A DNA stretch of 64,000 nt from Pseudoalteromonas sp. XI10 (lineage in GTDB: Bacteria > Pseudomonadota > Gammaproteobacteria > Enterobacterales > Alteromonadaceae). Shown here piece after piece: positions 35,531 through 45,458 of the stretch (positions within the stretch are counted from its first letter, which is position 1; every line of letters starts with the position of its first letter). The translations under genes were made by a program, and so were the position numbers. Where the stretch lies: NCBI RefSeq assembly GCF_001469895.1, contig NZ_LOPY01000060.1, positions 124,001 through 188,000 on the forward strand, given 5' to 3'. The notes beneath the pieces were generated by a model. It ran no database searches. It saw only the letters and a program-made list of their open reading frames with translations, and was not told the origin of the DNA.

Positions 35531-36184
35531 TCATTTTGTAATTTCAAACTGAGTAACTTTGCCGTTTAACTTGGTTAACTGCTTTAACTCAGGAAGCTTA
35601 CTTTCTAACTCTTTCTTGCTAAGTGAAGGACCTACAAAGACTTTTGTCAGTGTGCCGTTCGGGGTTTTGATTGGGCGAGTGAAGGTTTTGAAACCATTCG
35701 CTTTTAATTTTTCTTGTAGTGATTTCACATTAGGTGCGTGAGAAAAACTGCCCAGTTGAATAACATAAGCCATTTGTGTGAGGTTCTCTTCTGGCTTACG
35801 GGTTGGCTCAGGCGTTTTAGCAGCTGGCTTAGCAGGCTCTTGCACTGCAACTTTCGGCTCAGCTTTGTTAATTACCGGCTCATCAGTTGAAGCTTCAACC
35901 ATTTGCGGTGCAGTATCAATTTGCTGGGTTTCATTTGCGACAAGATCAGCATCGTTTGCTTGCGTATCTTCAACCGGGATTTGCGAAGGTTGCTCGGCAG
36001 AGGCGACTTTATTATCAATCACCTCTTGCAAGTCTATCGTAGTGAACTCAGGGCGTTCAGGAATAGCTTTAAAGCCTTCTTTATAATGAACCTTCTCACC
36101 ATCCAAAATGTTTGGAATGAAGACAATAGCCGCCACAACCACAATCGTGGTGCCTACTAAGCGATTAATAAACCCTGCGTTCAC
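35531..36184 (-). CDS. dedD: SPOR domain-containing protein (DedD-like)
   Basis: 217 residues: one N-terminal transmembrane helix (about 6-24), a low-complexity Pro/Ala/Glu-rich periplasmic linker (about 30-135) and a C-terminal SPOR domain (about 137-215: YVIQLGSFSHAPNVKSLQEKL). SPOR domains bind denuded septal glycan; DedD supports cell constriction. It lies between folC and cvpA as in E. coli. The linker is poorly conserved, so identity rests on architecture and synteny. Confidence 0.9.
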   Translation of the reverse strand: MNAGFINRLVGTTIVVVAAIVFIPNILDGEKVHYKEGFKAIPERPEFTTIDLQEVIDNKVASAEQPSQIPVEDTQANDADLVANETQQIDTAPQMVEASTDEPVINKAEPKVAVQEPAKPAAKTPEPTRKPEENLTQMAYVIQLGSFSHAPNVKSLQEKLKANGFKTFTRPIKTPNGTLTKVFVGPSLSKKELESKLPELKQLTKLNGKVTQFEITK

Positions 36185-36195
36185 CGATTTCCTCT

Positions 36196-37461
36196 CTATT
36201 TTTTAAAGTAATTGATGGCTGCAGCCACAGTTATAAACGAACCGAACACAATCACTAACGTGTTTTCATCAACATTTGGTAATAACGTATCTAGCGCAGT
36301 TTCAACACTCTCATAGTGCGTACTAGGCGCTGTTGATGTGGTTTCGGCTAGTGCTTTAGCAAGATTCTCAACTTTGTCGCCACGAAAACAATCTAAGCTT
36401 GCTAACGACCACTGGTCAACAACATTTGCCACGGCCGACATTGCAGCCACTTTATCTTTATCTGCAAGCATAGCGACTAATGCATGAATTTTAAACCCTT
36501 GATCTTTATACACGCTTAATTTGCGTGCCAAATATCGAGCTGACTCAGGATTATGTGCAACATCGGTAAAAACAAGCGGCTGCTGACTTAACTGCTGAAA
36601 GCGCCCTTCTACAATTAGATTCGCCAAGCAATCACGCACTTGTTGCTCACTTGGCAATAGCTCAAGTTTTGCAAGTAGGGTCAACGCGGTTGCTGCATTT
36701 TGACAAGGGATAGCGGGCTTAGCTAAGCGCCAATCGTTACCTTGGTACTGCCAGTTAAAGCCTTCATTATCTTCTGTGAATATGAAGTCACGGCCTGATA
36801 GAACCATATCAGCGTTAATTTCATTACCATAATCAGTCACTGTATGCGGAATCGCTAAATCGCCAACAATAGCCGGTGTATTGGTACGGAAAATACCGGC
36901 TTTATCGTAACCAACAAGTTCACGAGTATCGCCTAGGTATTCTTTATGGTCTAAATCTATGGTGGTGATCACACAAGCATGCGGGTTCACGATATTAGTC
37001 GCATCATAACGGCCACCCAGCCCCACTTCTAGCAGCACATAATCAACGGCGTGACGTTTAAAAATAGCAAGTGCGCCTAGGGTACCATACTCAAAATACG
37101 TGAGCTGCGTGTCACCACGGCCTTTTTCAAGCATATCGAAAGCATCAACATGGAATTGATCGTCAAGCTCTTGGCCATTAATACGTACGCGCTCGTTATA
37201 ACGAATAAGGTGCGGCGAAGCATAAGTACCGACACTGTAACCCTGTGCAAGTAATAAGCTTTCAAGGCAACGGGCTGTGGTCCCTTTACCATTAGTACCT
37301 GCAATTAGGATTATTTTGCTTGATGTATCGAGTAAGCCGACTTGGTTTGCCACGCGTTCTACGCGCTCTAAACCCATTTCGATATTAGCAGGATGGACAC
37401 TTTCTAAATAACAAAGCCAATCATCAAGGCTTGATGATTGGCTAGGAAGGATTTCTGTCAT
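36196..37461 (-). CDS. folC: Bifunctional folylpolyglutamate/dihydrofolate synthase
   Basis: 421 residues, Mur ligase-like. ATP-binding P-loop IAGTNGKGTTAR (about 52-63), the conserved GRYDATN (about 150-156) and HNPESAR (about 305-311). It adds L-glutamate to dihydropteroate and to folates. It is 11 bp upstream of dedD and 25 bp downstream of accD. Confidence 0.96.
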   Translation of the reverse strand: MTEILPSQSSSLDDWLCYLESVHPANIEMGLERVERVANQVGLLDTSSKIILIAGTNGKGTTARCLESLLLAQGYSVGTYASPHLIRYNERVRINGQELDDQFHVDAFDMLEKGRGDTQLTYFEYGTLGALAIFKRHAVDYVLLEVGLGGRYDATNIVNPHACVITTIDLDHKEYLGDTRELVGYDKAGIFRTNTPAIVGDLAIPHTVTDYGNEINADMVLSGRDFIFTEDNEGFNWQYQGNDWRLAKPAIPCQNAATALTLLAKLELLPSEQQVRDCLANLIVEGRFQQLSQQPLVFTDVAHNPESARYLARKLSVYKDQGFKIHALVAMLADKDKVAAMSAVANVVDQWSLASLDCFRGDKVENLAKALAETTSTAPSTHYESVETALDTLLPNVDENTLVIVFGSFITVAAAINYFKK

Positions 37462-37486
37462 AGCGTTTAATCAGTTAAGCTGAAAT

Positions 37487-38362
37487 TTACGCTACTCTAT
37501 GCTCTTGTTCAGTAGAAGGCAAGTTCATAAATTTCGCTAAGATACGTGCAAGGGTGTCACGCATTTCACGACGGTCTACAATCATGTCGATTGCACCATG
37601 CTCTAGCAAGAATTCACTGCGTTGGAAACCTTCAGGAAGCGTTTCACGAACTGTTTGCTCAATTACGCGAGGACCCGCAAAACCGATAAGCGCTTTAGGT
37701 TCAGCAACGTTTACATCACCAAGCATTGCCAGTGATGCAGATACACCACCCATTGTTGGATCAGTTAATACTGAAATAAACGGTAAGCCTTTTTCGCTCA
37801 TTTTTGCAAGTGCAGCACTTGTTTTAGCCATTTGCATTAATGACATAAGAGCTTCTTGCATACGTGCGCCGCCTGATGCAGAGAAACAAATAAGTGGCAT
37901 GTCGTGCTCTAAACATTGATCTACAGCTTCTACAAAACGAGCACCTACTACTGACGCCATTGAACCACCCATAAACGAGAACTCAAAAGCAACAGCAGCA
38001 ACAGGAATGCCTTTTAGGCGGCCTTTCATTGCTACAAGTGCGTCTTTCTCGCCACTTACTTTTTGTGCTTGGGTAATACGGTCAGAGTATTTTTTAGAAT
38101 CTTTAAACTTTAATACGTCTTTTGGTTCGTGCTCTGCACCAATTTCTTGGCGATCAGCATCATCTAAAAAGTTTTCAAGACGTTTACGGCCACTTAAACG
38201 CATGTGGTGATCACACTTAGGACACACGTTGAGTGCTTTTTCTAATTCTGCTTTATATAAAATTGAATCACAGTCTGTACACTTAGCCCAAACCCCTTCA
38301 GGGATTTCTTTACGACCTGACGATTTAGTCGTTTTAGGTAAGATTTTTTCTAACCAACTCAT
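37487..38362 (-). CDS. accD: Acetyl-CoA carboxylase carboxyltransferase subunit beta
   Basis: 291 residues from ATG 38362 (MSWLEKILPKTTKSS), preceded by AGAGAG; the frame is open another 32 codons but that extension is not homologous. The N-terminal zinc ribbon CTDC...CPKC (about 28-50) and the carboxyltransferase core GGARMQEALMSLMQM and GGVSASLAMLGD are clear. With AccA it transfers carboxyl from biotin to acetyl-CoA, the first step of fatty-acid synthesis. Confidence 0.97.
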   Translation of the reverse strand: MSWLEKILPKTTKSSGRKEIPEGVWAKCTDCDSILYKAELEKALNVCPKCDHHMRLSGRKRLENFLDDADRQEIGAEHEPKDVLKFKDSKKYSDRITQAQKVSGEKDALVAMKGRLKGIPVAAVAFEFSFMGGSMASVVGARFVEAVDQCLEHDMPLICFSASGGARMQEALMSLMQMAKTSAALAKMSEKGLPFISVLTDPTMGGVSASLAMLGDVNVAEPKALIGFAGPRVIEQTVRETLPEGFQRSEFLLEHGAIDMIVDRREMRDTLARILAKFMNLPSTEQEHRVA

Positions 38363-38520
38363 TTGCAACTCTCTTAATGCTGTTCTGTGTCGCAGTCTGT
38401 TTAATTGGAAACACTCGCTTGTGTTTCTGATAACAAATAAACAGACAGATTTTTTCAATTAAAACATGAATTACCCGCAGACGATATAAAAAACTGGTCT
38501 TAGTAGTCGTGGACTTAAGA

Positions 38521-39315
38521 CTAACTGTCTGAATCAGGTAAAAACAAAGGCCCTAAAGGTGTTTTAGGAATGCCAAAATGTTCTGGGTAATCCACATCAA
38601 CTAAGTAAAGGCCAGCGGCTTTTGCTGTTGCACTTGCCTTAGCGCGCTCTTTTAAATCAAGTAATTCTTTTAACCACGCAGGTTCATGCTTATGAAGACC
38701 AATGTCCATCAAACACCCGGTGATGTTTCGTACCATGTGATGTAAAAACGCATTAGCTTTAATATCAATGATCACATAATCACCTTGGCGTTTTACCGAT
38801 AAATGGTGAATAGTACGATTTGCTGTATTTGCTTGGCAGTGTAGTGCTCTGAACGAAGTAAAGTCATGCTCACCTATTAAATACTGACAGGCTTCTTGCA
38901 TTTTAGTTTCGTCTAATGGGTGATGAAAATGGGTCACCCCTTCACTCATGATAGCGCCGCGATAGGTGTAATTATAAATCACATAGCGATAGCGACGTGC
39001 TGTGGCACTAAAACGAGCATGAAAGTCTTCGCTTACAGGCTTGGCAAAGCGAATAGCAATATCTTTTGGCAGTAAGGTATTCATACCCATCGTAAACGCG
39101 ACCATTTCACGCTCAGCGTGAGTATCAAAATGGATCACCTGCCCAGTGCCATGTACACCCGCATCGGTGCGACCTGCACAAACAATTTCGACTGGATGAT
39201 TACAAATACGCGACAACGCCGTTTCTACTTCTTGTTGTACGCTATTGACGTGTGATTGACGTTGCCAACCACTGTAACGCGCGCCGTTGTACTCTACTCC
39301 AAGTGCTACTCGCAT
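38521..39315 (-). CDS. truA: tRNA pseudouridine(38-40) synthase TruA
   Basis: 264 residues. Catalytic Asp51 in the motif GRTDAGVHG (about 49-57), plus family motifs RFSATARRYRY and FLHHMVRNITG. It isomerises U38-U40 in the anticodon stem-loop. It is located upstream of accD as in enterics, with a 158-bp gap. Confidence 0.97.
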   Translation of the reverse strand: MRVALGVEYNGARYSGWQRQSHVNSVQQEVETALSRICNHPVEIVCAGRTDAGVHGTGQVIHFDTHAEREMVAFTMGMNTLLPKDIAIRFAKPVSEDFHARFSATARRYRYVIYNYTYRGAIMSEGVTHFHHPLDETKMQEACQYLIGEHDFTSFRALHCQANTANRTIHHLSVKRQGDYVIIDIKANAFLHHMVRNITGCLMDIGLHKHEPAWLKELLDLKERAKASATAKAAGLYLVDVDYPEHFGIPKTPLGPLFLPDSDS

Positions 39316-39456
39316 AATGCTCTATTTACCTACTGTACTAAATGACGGGGCATTTTATGCGATCTACGAGCGCAATAAAAGCCACTGTAGTAGATCACAT
39401 TGTTCTGGTTACTCAGATATCACACCAATTCGCTTAACTATAGTTGCGAGCTAGTA

Positions 39457-39789
39457 TTAATCTTCTTCGATGTTATCGAGGCCCTTGGTGCCATCTTTAG
39501 CACGAAGCTTGTGGTGGATGGCTGATTTGATCAGCATATAGCCGCTAATAGGTGCGGTGATCAGTAAGAAAATTGAAATCAAAATTTCTTTCACACTGAT
39601 GCCATCGTGGGTGTAGCTAAAATACACCATGGCAGCAATTAACAATGATGCCATGCCAAGCGTTGTTGCTTTAGTTGGACCGTGCAGGCGCATAAAGAAG
39701 TCAGGCATTTTCACAAGTCCGATTGAACCTATAAGAATAAAGCAACCACCAATTAATAATAAGATTGATACAATCCATTCACTCATCAT
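39457..39789 (-). CDS. mrpG: Na+/H+ antiporter subunit MrpG
   Basis: 110 residues with three transmembrane helices and the PhaG/MnhG signature MPDFFMRLHGPTKATTLGM. It is the last gene of a six-gene mrpACDEFG operon, 8 bp after mrpF. The ATG pair at 39789/39786 leaves the start uncertain by one residue. Mrp complexes exchange cytoplasmic Na+ (or K+) for H+ and support alkali and salt tolerance. Confidence 0.94.
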   Translation of the reverse strand: MMSEWIVSILLLIGGCFILIGSIGLVKMPDFFMRLHGPTKATTLGMASLLIAAMVYFSYTHDGISVKEILISIFLLITAPISGYMLIKSAIHHKLRAKDGTKGLDNIEED

Positions 39790-39797
39790 TTGCTACC

Positions 39798-40067
39798 TTA
39801 TTCAATAATATCGCCACGGAGCAGGTATTTACATACCGCTACAGTGCTCACAAAGCCAAGCATGGCGATTAATAATGCGGCTTCAAAATATAAATCGGTG
39901 CCCATGCTCATGCCATAAAGAATAATTAAAGCAATGGTATTTATGAACATAGTATCTAAAGCCAATATACGATCAGGTACCGACGGCCCAACAATTAAAC
40001 GCCATAGGTTTAACAATAAAGATATGGCGATCATTGCAAAAACAATTAGAAAAACGGTATCTAGCAT
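39798..40067 (-). CDS. mrpF: Na+/H+ antiporter subunit MrpF
   Basis: 89 residues, three transmembrane helices, with the conserved segment GPSVPDRILALDTM (about 28-41) containing the Asp characteristic of MrpF/PhaF. The start overlaps the mrpE end by 7 nt. Confidence 0.94.
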   Translation of the reverse strand: MLDTVFLIVFAMIAISLLLNLWRLIVGPSVPDRILALDTMFINTIALIILYGMSMGTDLYFEAALLIAMLGFVSTVAVCKYLLRGDIIE

Positions 40068-40597
40068 CGAAAAATCTCCTTAAGCGGTGCTTCGTAGCGC
40101 TGCTTAATAGTATTAATTAACGCTTGTTCATCAGCTAAATCAAGTACATGAATCAATAAGTAGCGCTGCTGAATTTCTTCGCCCTCTTCGAGTGACTCAG
40201 GAATAGGATAAACCTCTGCGCTCACAGTACCCGGTGTTAAAGATACTGTGCTTGCCAAAATAGTGATTGGCATTTCATGGCTTAAATCCAATGGTACTTT
40301 GATAAAACCTGGGCGTAACTTTTTCGTTGGTCCAAGGATCAACAGAGCAACTTGTAAGTTAGCAGTCACAATATCGTACAGCACTAACAATAAGTGCCTA
40401 AACGCAAGACCTGGCCTTACAATAAGAGGCTGTGGATCACGAAATGGGAATGTGATCCACGGAATAGTAATAGCAAAAAATGCAGCTAAAAACAGATGTC
40501 CTGGCGACACACTATTATTTAACAACAGCCATACAATGAATAATAAAACACTGCGAAATGGTGTTGGCAACCAACGAAAGCGAGCTTCTAAACGCAT
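40061..40597 (-). CDS. mrpE: Na+/H+ antiporter subunit MrpE
   Basis: 178 residues. Two or three N-terminal membrane segments (about 15-60) and a cytoplasmic C-terminal domain with the family sequence ILASTVSLTPGTVSAEV (about 113-129). It overlaps the mrpD stop by 1 nt. MrpE lies at the junction of the antiporter complex and is needed for stability or full activity. Confidence 0.94.
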   Translation of the reverse strand: MRLEARFRWLPTPFRSVLLFIVWLLLNNSVSPGHLFLAAFFAITIPWITFPFRDPQPLIVRPGLAFRHLLLVLYDIVTANLQVALLILGPTKKLRPGFIKVPLDLSHEMPITILASTVSLTPGTVSAEVYPIPESLEEGEEIQQRYLLIHVLDLADEQALINTIKQRYEAPLKEIFRC

Positions 40598-42114
40598 TAT
40601 TGGCCTCCTTGTAATACAGCGTTGATGCTAGTATTGATATCAAACAACTGCTCTGACGTTGCTAACATATAGTCTGAAATCGGTCCTGCAAATACAACCA
40701 TTAATGGTGAACACGCAAGTAATGCAACTACAGCTATCACTTTAACAGGGTGTGCTTTGGTGCCTTCAATTGCTTCACTGTCTTTATGGGTGTGATCCCA
40801 AAATAAGCTGGTACCGGCTCGTGAAACCGCCACTAATAACGCTAAACTCGAAACTAGATATATTGGCCAAAACAACATGGCTTTTTCGCTATCTAGCGTG
40901 CTCTTTAAAATCCATACCTTGCCGACAAAGCCAGATAACGGTGGCATACCCACAACAGCAAGCGCAGCCACTACAAAACAAGTACCAAGTAAATATGGCT
41001 GTGCAACGGCGCGCCCTGCAACTAACCGGTCAGCAACTTTACCACGTTGCTGAGCAATTAAATCCGCAATTAAGAATAGTGCAGCGCAAATAATGGTTGA
41101 ATGCACTAAGTAGTAAAGTAATGCAGCTGTTGCAGAGATATTTTGAATCGCAACCAATGCCACTAAAGTACCTACAGATACAACAACCAGATTCGCAATA
41201 AGCTTTCTAAAATCTTGACTTGCTAACACACCAATACCACCCATCACTATGGTCGCAAGTGCTAAGCCCCATAACCAAGGCTGTGCCATATGAGCAAGCT
41301 CACCAGCATTATCACCAAATATTACGGTATACACGCGCAGCATGGCATACACACCGACCTTGGTCATAATCGCGAATAATGCAGCAACTAATGGCATTGC
41401 ACTGGCGTAGGTATTCGGTAGCCATAAATGTAACGGTAATAACGCGCCTTTTAACGCAAAAACCACGATTAACAGCAGGCCACCAATTTTGGCAAGGTAA
41501 ACATCATCGCCCGTCAGCTGTGGTACTTTTTGCGCTAAATCAGCAATGTTCAATGTGCCTAGCACACCATAAAGTACACCCAGCGCAATTAAGAATACGC
41601 TTGAACCAATCAGGTTTAAAATGACGTACTGCAGTGCAGCACGAGTGCTTTGTTTGTTGCCGGCATGCATCAATAATGAATACGAAGCAATCAATAGCAC
41701 TTCAAAAAATACAAACAGGTTAAATACATCGCCAGTTAAAAAGGCGCCATTTACGCCTAACACTAAAAAGTGCACTAACGGATGGAAAAAGCTCCCTTTT
41801 TTATCATCACCTGCACAGCTATAAAGCACGACAACCGCACCAAGGAAACTGGTAAGTAGCACCAGTAGCGTTGCTAGCCTATCGGCAACCAGCACAATAC
41901 CAAATGGTGCAGACCAATCACCAATTGCATAAACAAGCGGTGCAGTACTATTTACGTGAAATAATAAATAAGCGCTGACCAATAGTGTGACAATCGACAA
42001 AATAACCGACGAAACACGACGAATATGTAAGTTTTTACCACATGGCGGCATGAGTAAAATAACCCCTGCCAACATCGGAATTAAAATTGGTAAAGAAGCT
42101 AAATGCTGAATCAT
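40597..42114 (-). CDS. mrpD: Na+/H+ antiporter subunit MrpD
   Basis: 505 residues, about 14 transmembrane helices, homologous to complex I NuoL/M/N proton-pumping subunits. The conserved Glu in VFFEVLLIASYSLL (about 137), a key Lys in ALKGALLPLHLWLPNTYA and the segment MTKVGVYAMLRV are present. It overlaps mrpC by 4 nt (ATGA). Confidence 0.95.
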   Translation of the reverse strand: MIQHLASLPILIPMLAGVILLMPPCGKNLHIRRVSSVILSIVTLLVSAYLLFHVNSTAPLVYAIGDWSAPFGIVLVADRLATLLVLLTSFLGAVVVLYSCAGDDKKGSFFHPLVHFLVLGVNGAFLTGDVFNLFVFFEVLLIASYSLLMHAGNKQSTRAALQYVILNLIGSSVFLIALGVLYGVLGTLNIADLAQKVPQLTGDDVYLAKIGGLLLIVVFALKGALLPLHLWLPNTYASAMPLVAALFAIMTKVGVYAMLRVYTVIFGDNAGELAHMAQPWLWGLALATIVMGGIGVLASQDFRKLIANLVVVSVGTLVALVAIQNISATAALLYYLVHSTIICAALFLIADLIAQQRGKVADRLVAGRAVAQPYLLGTCFVVAALAVVGMPPLSGFVGKVWILKSTLDSEKAMLFWPIYLVSSLALLVAVSRAGTSLFWDHTHKDSEAIEGTKAHPVKVIAVVALLACSPLMVVFAGPISDYMLATSEQLFDINTSINAVLQGGQ

Positions 42115-42455
42115 TTTTGCTCCTTCGATGATTTAACAAGGTGGCCATCAACATGGTCATTACCCAAGTCTGCACGACCACGAATCGCTAAAATAACCAC
42201 AAAAGCGGTCATCGCAAAGCCAATTACAATGGCTGTTAAAACCAGCGCTTGAGGGAGTGGATCGGCATACTCACTGCCTGTACCAAGTACAGCGGCTTTG
42301 TTAATAGTTAAGCGACCTGAAGAGAATAAAAACAGGTTAACTGCATACGACAACATAGTCAGGCCGAGTACCACTGGGAAGGTACGAGCCCGCAATATTA
42401 AGTAAATTCCGCATGCAACCAGCACGCCGACGCATGATGCGTACAATACTTCCAT
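42111..42455 (-). CDS. mrpC: Na+/H+ antiporter subunit MrpC
   Basis: 114 residues, three transmembrane helices, NuoK-like. Conserved segments are GIYLILRARTFPVVLGLTML and DPLPQALVLTAIVIGFAMTA. The ATG overlaps the last base of the mrpA stop. Confidence 0.95.
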   Translation of the reverse strand: MEVLYASCVGVLVACGIYLILRARTFPVVLGLTMLSYAVNLFLFSSGRLTINKAAVLGTGSEYADPLPQALVLTAIVIGFAMTAFVVILAIRGRADLGNDHVDGHLVKSSKEQK

Positions 42456-45247
42456 TAAATATTTACCTCTTGCTTGGGTGTATCAGCAGTTAATTTACCT
42501 AAACTTGCTAAAATCATCAGCGTTGCACCTACAACAGTTAAATACACACCTAAATCAAATACGATAGCACTAGCAAGTTCTGTCTTGCCGACTAGCGGAA
42601 TATCAAAATAATCAAACCAGGTTGTTAGGAATGGACGTTCGAAGAACCAACTTCCAAGACCTGTAAACAATGCAATAGCAATACCTGACGCAATAATCTT
42701 ACGATAATTCACGTCAAATCTGTCTGCAATCCAGTGCGAACCATTAGCCATATATTGCAAAATAAATGCAATCGCGGTAACTAGCCCTGCAATAAAGCCA
42801 CCACCTGGTAAGTTATGACCACGTAAGAAAATATACGCAGACACAAGTAATGCCAGTGGTAACAAGCTTTGTGAAATACTCGACAGTAGAATTGGGTAAC
42901 GCTCTCTTGCCCATGGGCGCCCTTCACTATCACTTGCTGGCATAAACAGCGGCAAGTTAATAAGAAGCTTATAAATACCTAATGCAGCAATACCTAGTAC
43001 GGTAATTTCACCTAAGGTATCAAAACCCCTAAAGTCAACGAGGATTACGTTTACAACGTTAGTACCACCACCGCCAGTCTTTGCATTGGCAACAAAGAAG
43101 TCAGAAATTGACTCAAGTGGTCTTGTCAGAAGCGCATAACAAATACTCGCCACAACCACACCAATTGCCGATGAGATACCTAGGTCACGCAGAATACGCA
43201 GTGAGCTTGATTCTTTCGGAGTACGCTGTGGTAAAAAGAACAGTGCAAGCATCAGTAGCATTACGGTGACAACTTCAACCGTTAACTGAGTCAGCGCTAA
43301 ATCTGGCGCCGAGAATCGAGTAAATGCAACAGATACCATCAGGCCTACGATTGAAATCATAATCAAAGATATCATTCGTGAACGGTGCCAAATAACCGTT
43401 GCCAGCGCACCAATTATTAGTAAGCCAGCACCAATAGCATTATGGAAATCGATTGGCGTTAACTCACTTGCTCCTGCTAACTGGCGCATTTCAAATAAAG
43501 GCCAGCCCGCACACATAAGCACCACAGCAATCATCACAAAGGCATAACGCTGTAACGAGCCATTTTCGATTCGTTTAATCTTTTCTTGTGACCACTTAAT
43601 TAAGCTATATAAGCCACGCTCAAAGCCTTTTTTAGCATTCAGAGTTGGCAATGAAGCTTGGAAGTGGAACAGGTGCTTACGCTGCACATAAATCATCACA
43701 CCCACGCTTGTTGCAATAAAGCTCATCAACAGAGGTAAATTAAAGCCATGCCATACAGATAGCTTATAATCAGGAGCAGCATCGCCAAGCACTGCATAAG
43801 ACGCCGAAGCTAAAATATCACTTACTGCGAAGTGCGGGAACATACCGACGAGTAAACACAGCACAACCAAAATTTCGATTGGTACACGCATATAGCGTGG
43901 TGGCTCATGGGGCTGTTTTGGCAAATCGATTGGGTCGCCGTTAAAAAACACGTCGTGAATAAAGCGCGCTGAATACGCGACAGAGAGTGCACCAGCAATA
44001 GTCGCTAACACTGGAATTAACCAAGACATAGAGCCAAGCACTTGCTGATGTAGTGTTTCGGCAAAGAACATTTCTTTCGACAAGAAACCATTTAACAGTG
44101 GCACGCCCGCCATAGCTGCAGCTGCCACCATAGCAAGTGTAGCGGTATACGGTATAAATCGCCACATACCATTAAGTTTACGCATGTCACGGGTGCCAGT
44201 TTCATGGTCAATGATACCCGTTGCCATAAATAACGACGCTTTAAAGGTTGCGTGGTTAATAATGTGGAAGATAGCAGCCACTGTAGCAAGCTCAGTGTCT
44301 AAACCAAGCAGTAAGGTAATTAAACCTAAATGGCTGATTGTTGAATACGCCAGTAAGCCTTTTAAATCATGCTTAAATAACGCGATATATGCGCCAACCA
44401 ATAAAGTCGCCAGACCCGTCATTGCCACTAAGATAAACCATGTATCTGTACCTGAAAGCGCAGGATAAAAACGCGCTAATAAAAAGATACCTGCTTTAAC
44501 CATGGTTGCAGAGTGTAGGTAGGCACTGACTGGTGTCGGTGCCGCCATCGCATGTGGTAACCAAAAATGAAATGGAAATTGTGCAGATTTAGTAAATGCA
44601 CCTAGTAGCACTAATACCAGCGCAGCTTCATAAAGTGCATGAGATTGAATAAGCGCTTTGCTTGCTAAAATCACATCAAGATTATAGCTACCAACAATAT
44701 CACCAATTAGTAATAAACCAGCTAGTAACGCAAGACCACCGGCACCAGTAATAGCAAGTGCCATACGCGCGCCTTTGCGAGCTTCTGACTTATGCCACCA
44801 ATAGCTAATCAATAAGAACGAGCTAATACTGGTGAGCTCCCAGAAAAACCACAGCTGGATCACATTATTCGACATCACGATGCCGACCATTGCGGTCATA
44901 AATAGCATTAAATAGCAGTATAGCTTTGGCATTGAGTCGCTACTACTCAAGTAATAACGCGCATAAAAAATCACCAGGGTACCAATACCCAAGATCATAT
45001 ATAGAAAAAGTAACGTTAAACCATCAAGTCGAAACGAGACTTGCATGTTTAAAAGAGGGATCCACTCAGCAGTGTAGCGAATTGTTTCACCAGAAAAGAC
45101 TGCAGGGGTATACGAAAATACAATTCCAAGGGCAATCAAAGGCGCTAACATGGTCAAAGCAGTGCTTTGGTTACGTGTTAGTTTTGAAGTGCAGGATGAA
45201 ATAACACTGCCGATTAAGGATAACAGGGGTATCCAGAGCAAAGTCAT
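42455..45247 (-). CDS. mrpA: Na+/H+ antiporter subunit MrpA with fused MrpB domain
   Basis: 930 residues. The N-terminal NuoL-like part (about 1-500) has the key Glu in FFWELTSISSFLLISYW and Lys in AFTKSAQFPFHFWLPHAMAA. An MrpA-specific C-terminal membrane region follows (about 560-770), then a C-terminal MrpB-like domain (about 785-920: LLVSAYIFLRGHNLPGGGFIAGL). This A-B fusion defines the group-2 type mrp operon. It is the first gene of the operon; ATG 45247 follows AAAGG. Confidence 0.95.
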   Translation of the reverse strand: MTLLWIPLLSLIGSVISSCTSKLTRNQSTALTMLAPLIALGIVFSYTPAVFSGETIRYTAEWIPLLNMQVSFRLDGLTLLFLYMILGIGTLVIFYARYYLSSSDSMPKLYCYLMLFMTAMVGIVMSNNVIQLWFFWELTSISSFLLISYWWHKSEARKGARMALAITGAGGLALLAGLLLIGDIVGSYNLDVILASKALIQSHALYEAALVLVLLGAFTKSAQFPFHFWLPHAMAAPTPVSAYLHSATMVKAGIFLLARFYPALSGTDTWFILVAMTGLATLLVGAYIALFKHDLKGLLAYSTISHLGLITLLLGLDTELATVAAIFHIINHATFKASLFMATGIIDHETGTRDMRKLNGMWRFIPYTATLAMVAAAAMAGVPLLNGFLSKEMFFAETLHQQVLGSMSWLIPVLATIAGALSVAYSARFIHDVFFNGDPIDLPKQPHEPPRYMRVPIEILVVLCLLVGMFPHFAVSDILASASYAVLGDAAPDYKLSVWHGFNLPLLMSFIATSVGVMIYVQRKHLFHFQASLPTLNAKKGFERGLYSLIKWSQEKIKRIENGSLQRYAFVMIAVVLMCAGWPLFEMRQLAGASELTPIDFHNAIGAGLLIIGALATVIWHRSRMISLIMISIVGLMVSVAFTRFSAPDLALTQLTVEVVTVMLLMLALFFLPQRTPKESSSLRILRDLGISSAIGVVVASICYALLTRPLESISDFFVANAKTGGGGTNVVNVILVDFRGFDTLGEITVLGIAALGIYKLLINLPLFMPASDSEGRPWARERYPILLSSISQSLLPLALLVSAYIFLRGHNLPGGGFIAGLVTAIAFILQYMANGSHWIADRFDVNYRKIIASGIAIALFTGLGSWFFERPFLTTWFDYFDIPLVGKTELASAIVFDLGVYLTVVGATLMILASLGKLTADTPKQEVNI

Positions 45248-45458
45248 AATTAGGAGCCTTTTAGTGTCATAAGAATATCAATACCGCTCTAGTTTTAATT
45301 AGTTGCGTACTGTTCATTTGGATGGTTAAAAGTTGGCTTCAAAAAAAGCTTACAATGCGTATAGTTATACTGATCAGGTGCTATTTTGTCTATAGGAGAC
45401 ACACCTATTCGCACAACATTTAACCACTTCGCATACTAAAATAGCAATAAATAGACGA

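Noticed and set aside
35364..35552. 62-codon plus-strand frame inside the dedD-cvpA element
   Set aside because: It runs through the inverted-repeat arms and into the dedD 3' end with no ribosome-binding site or homology.
44092..44289. Short minus-strand frames within mrpA
   Set aside because: They are out-of-frame shadows of a clear 930-residue membrane protein.
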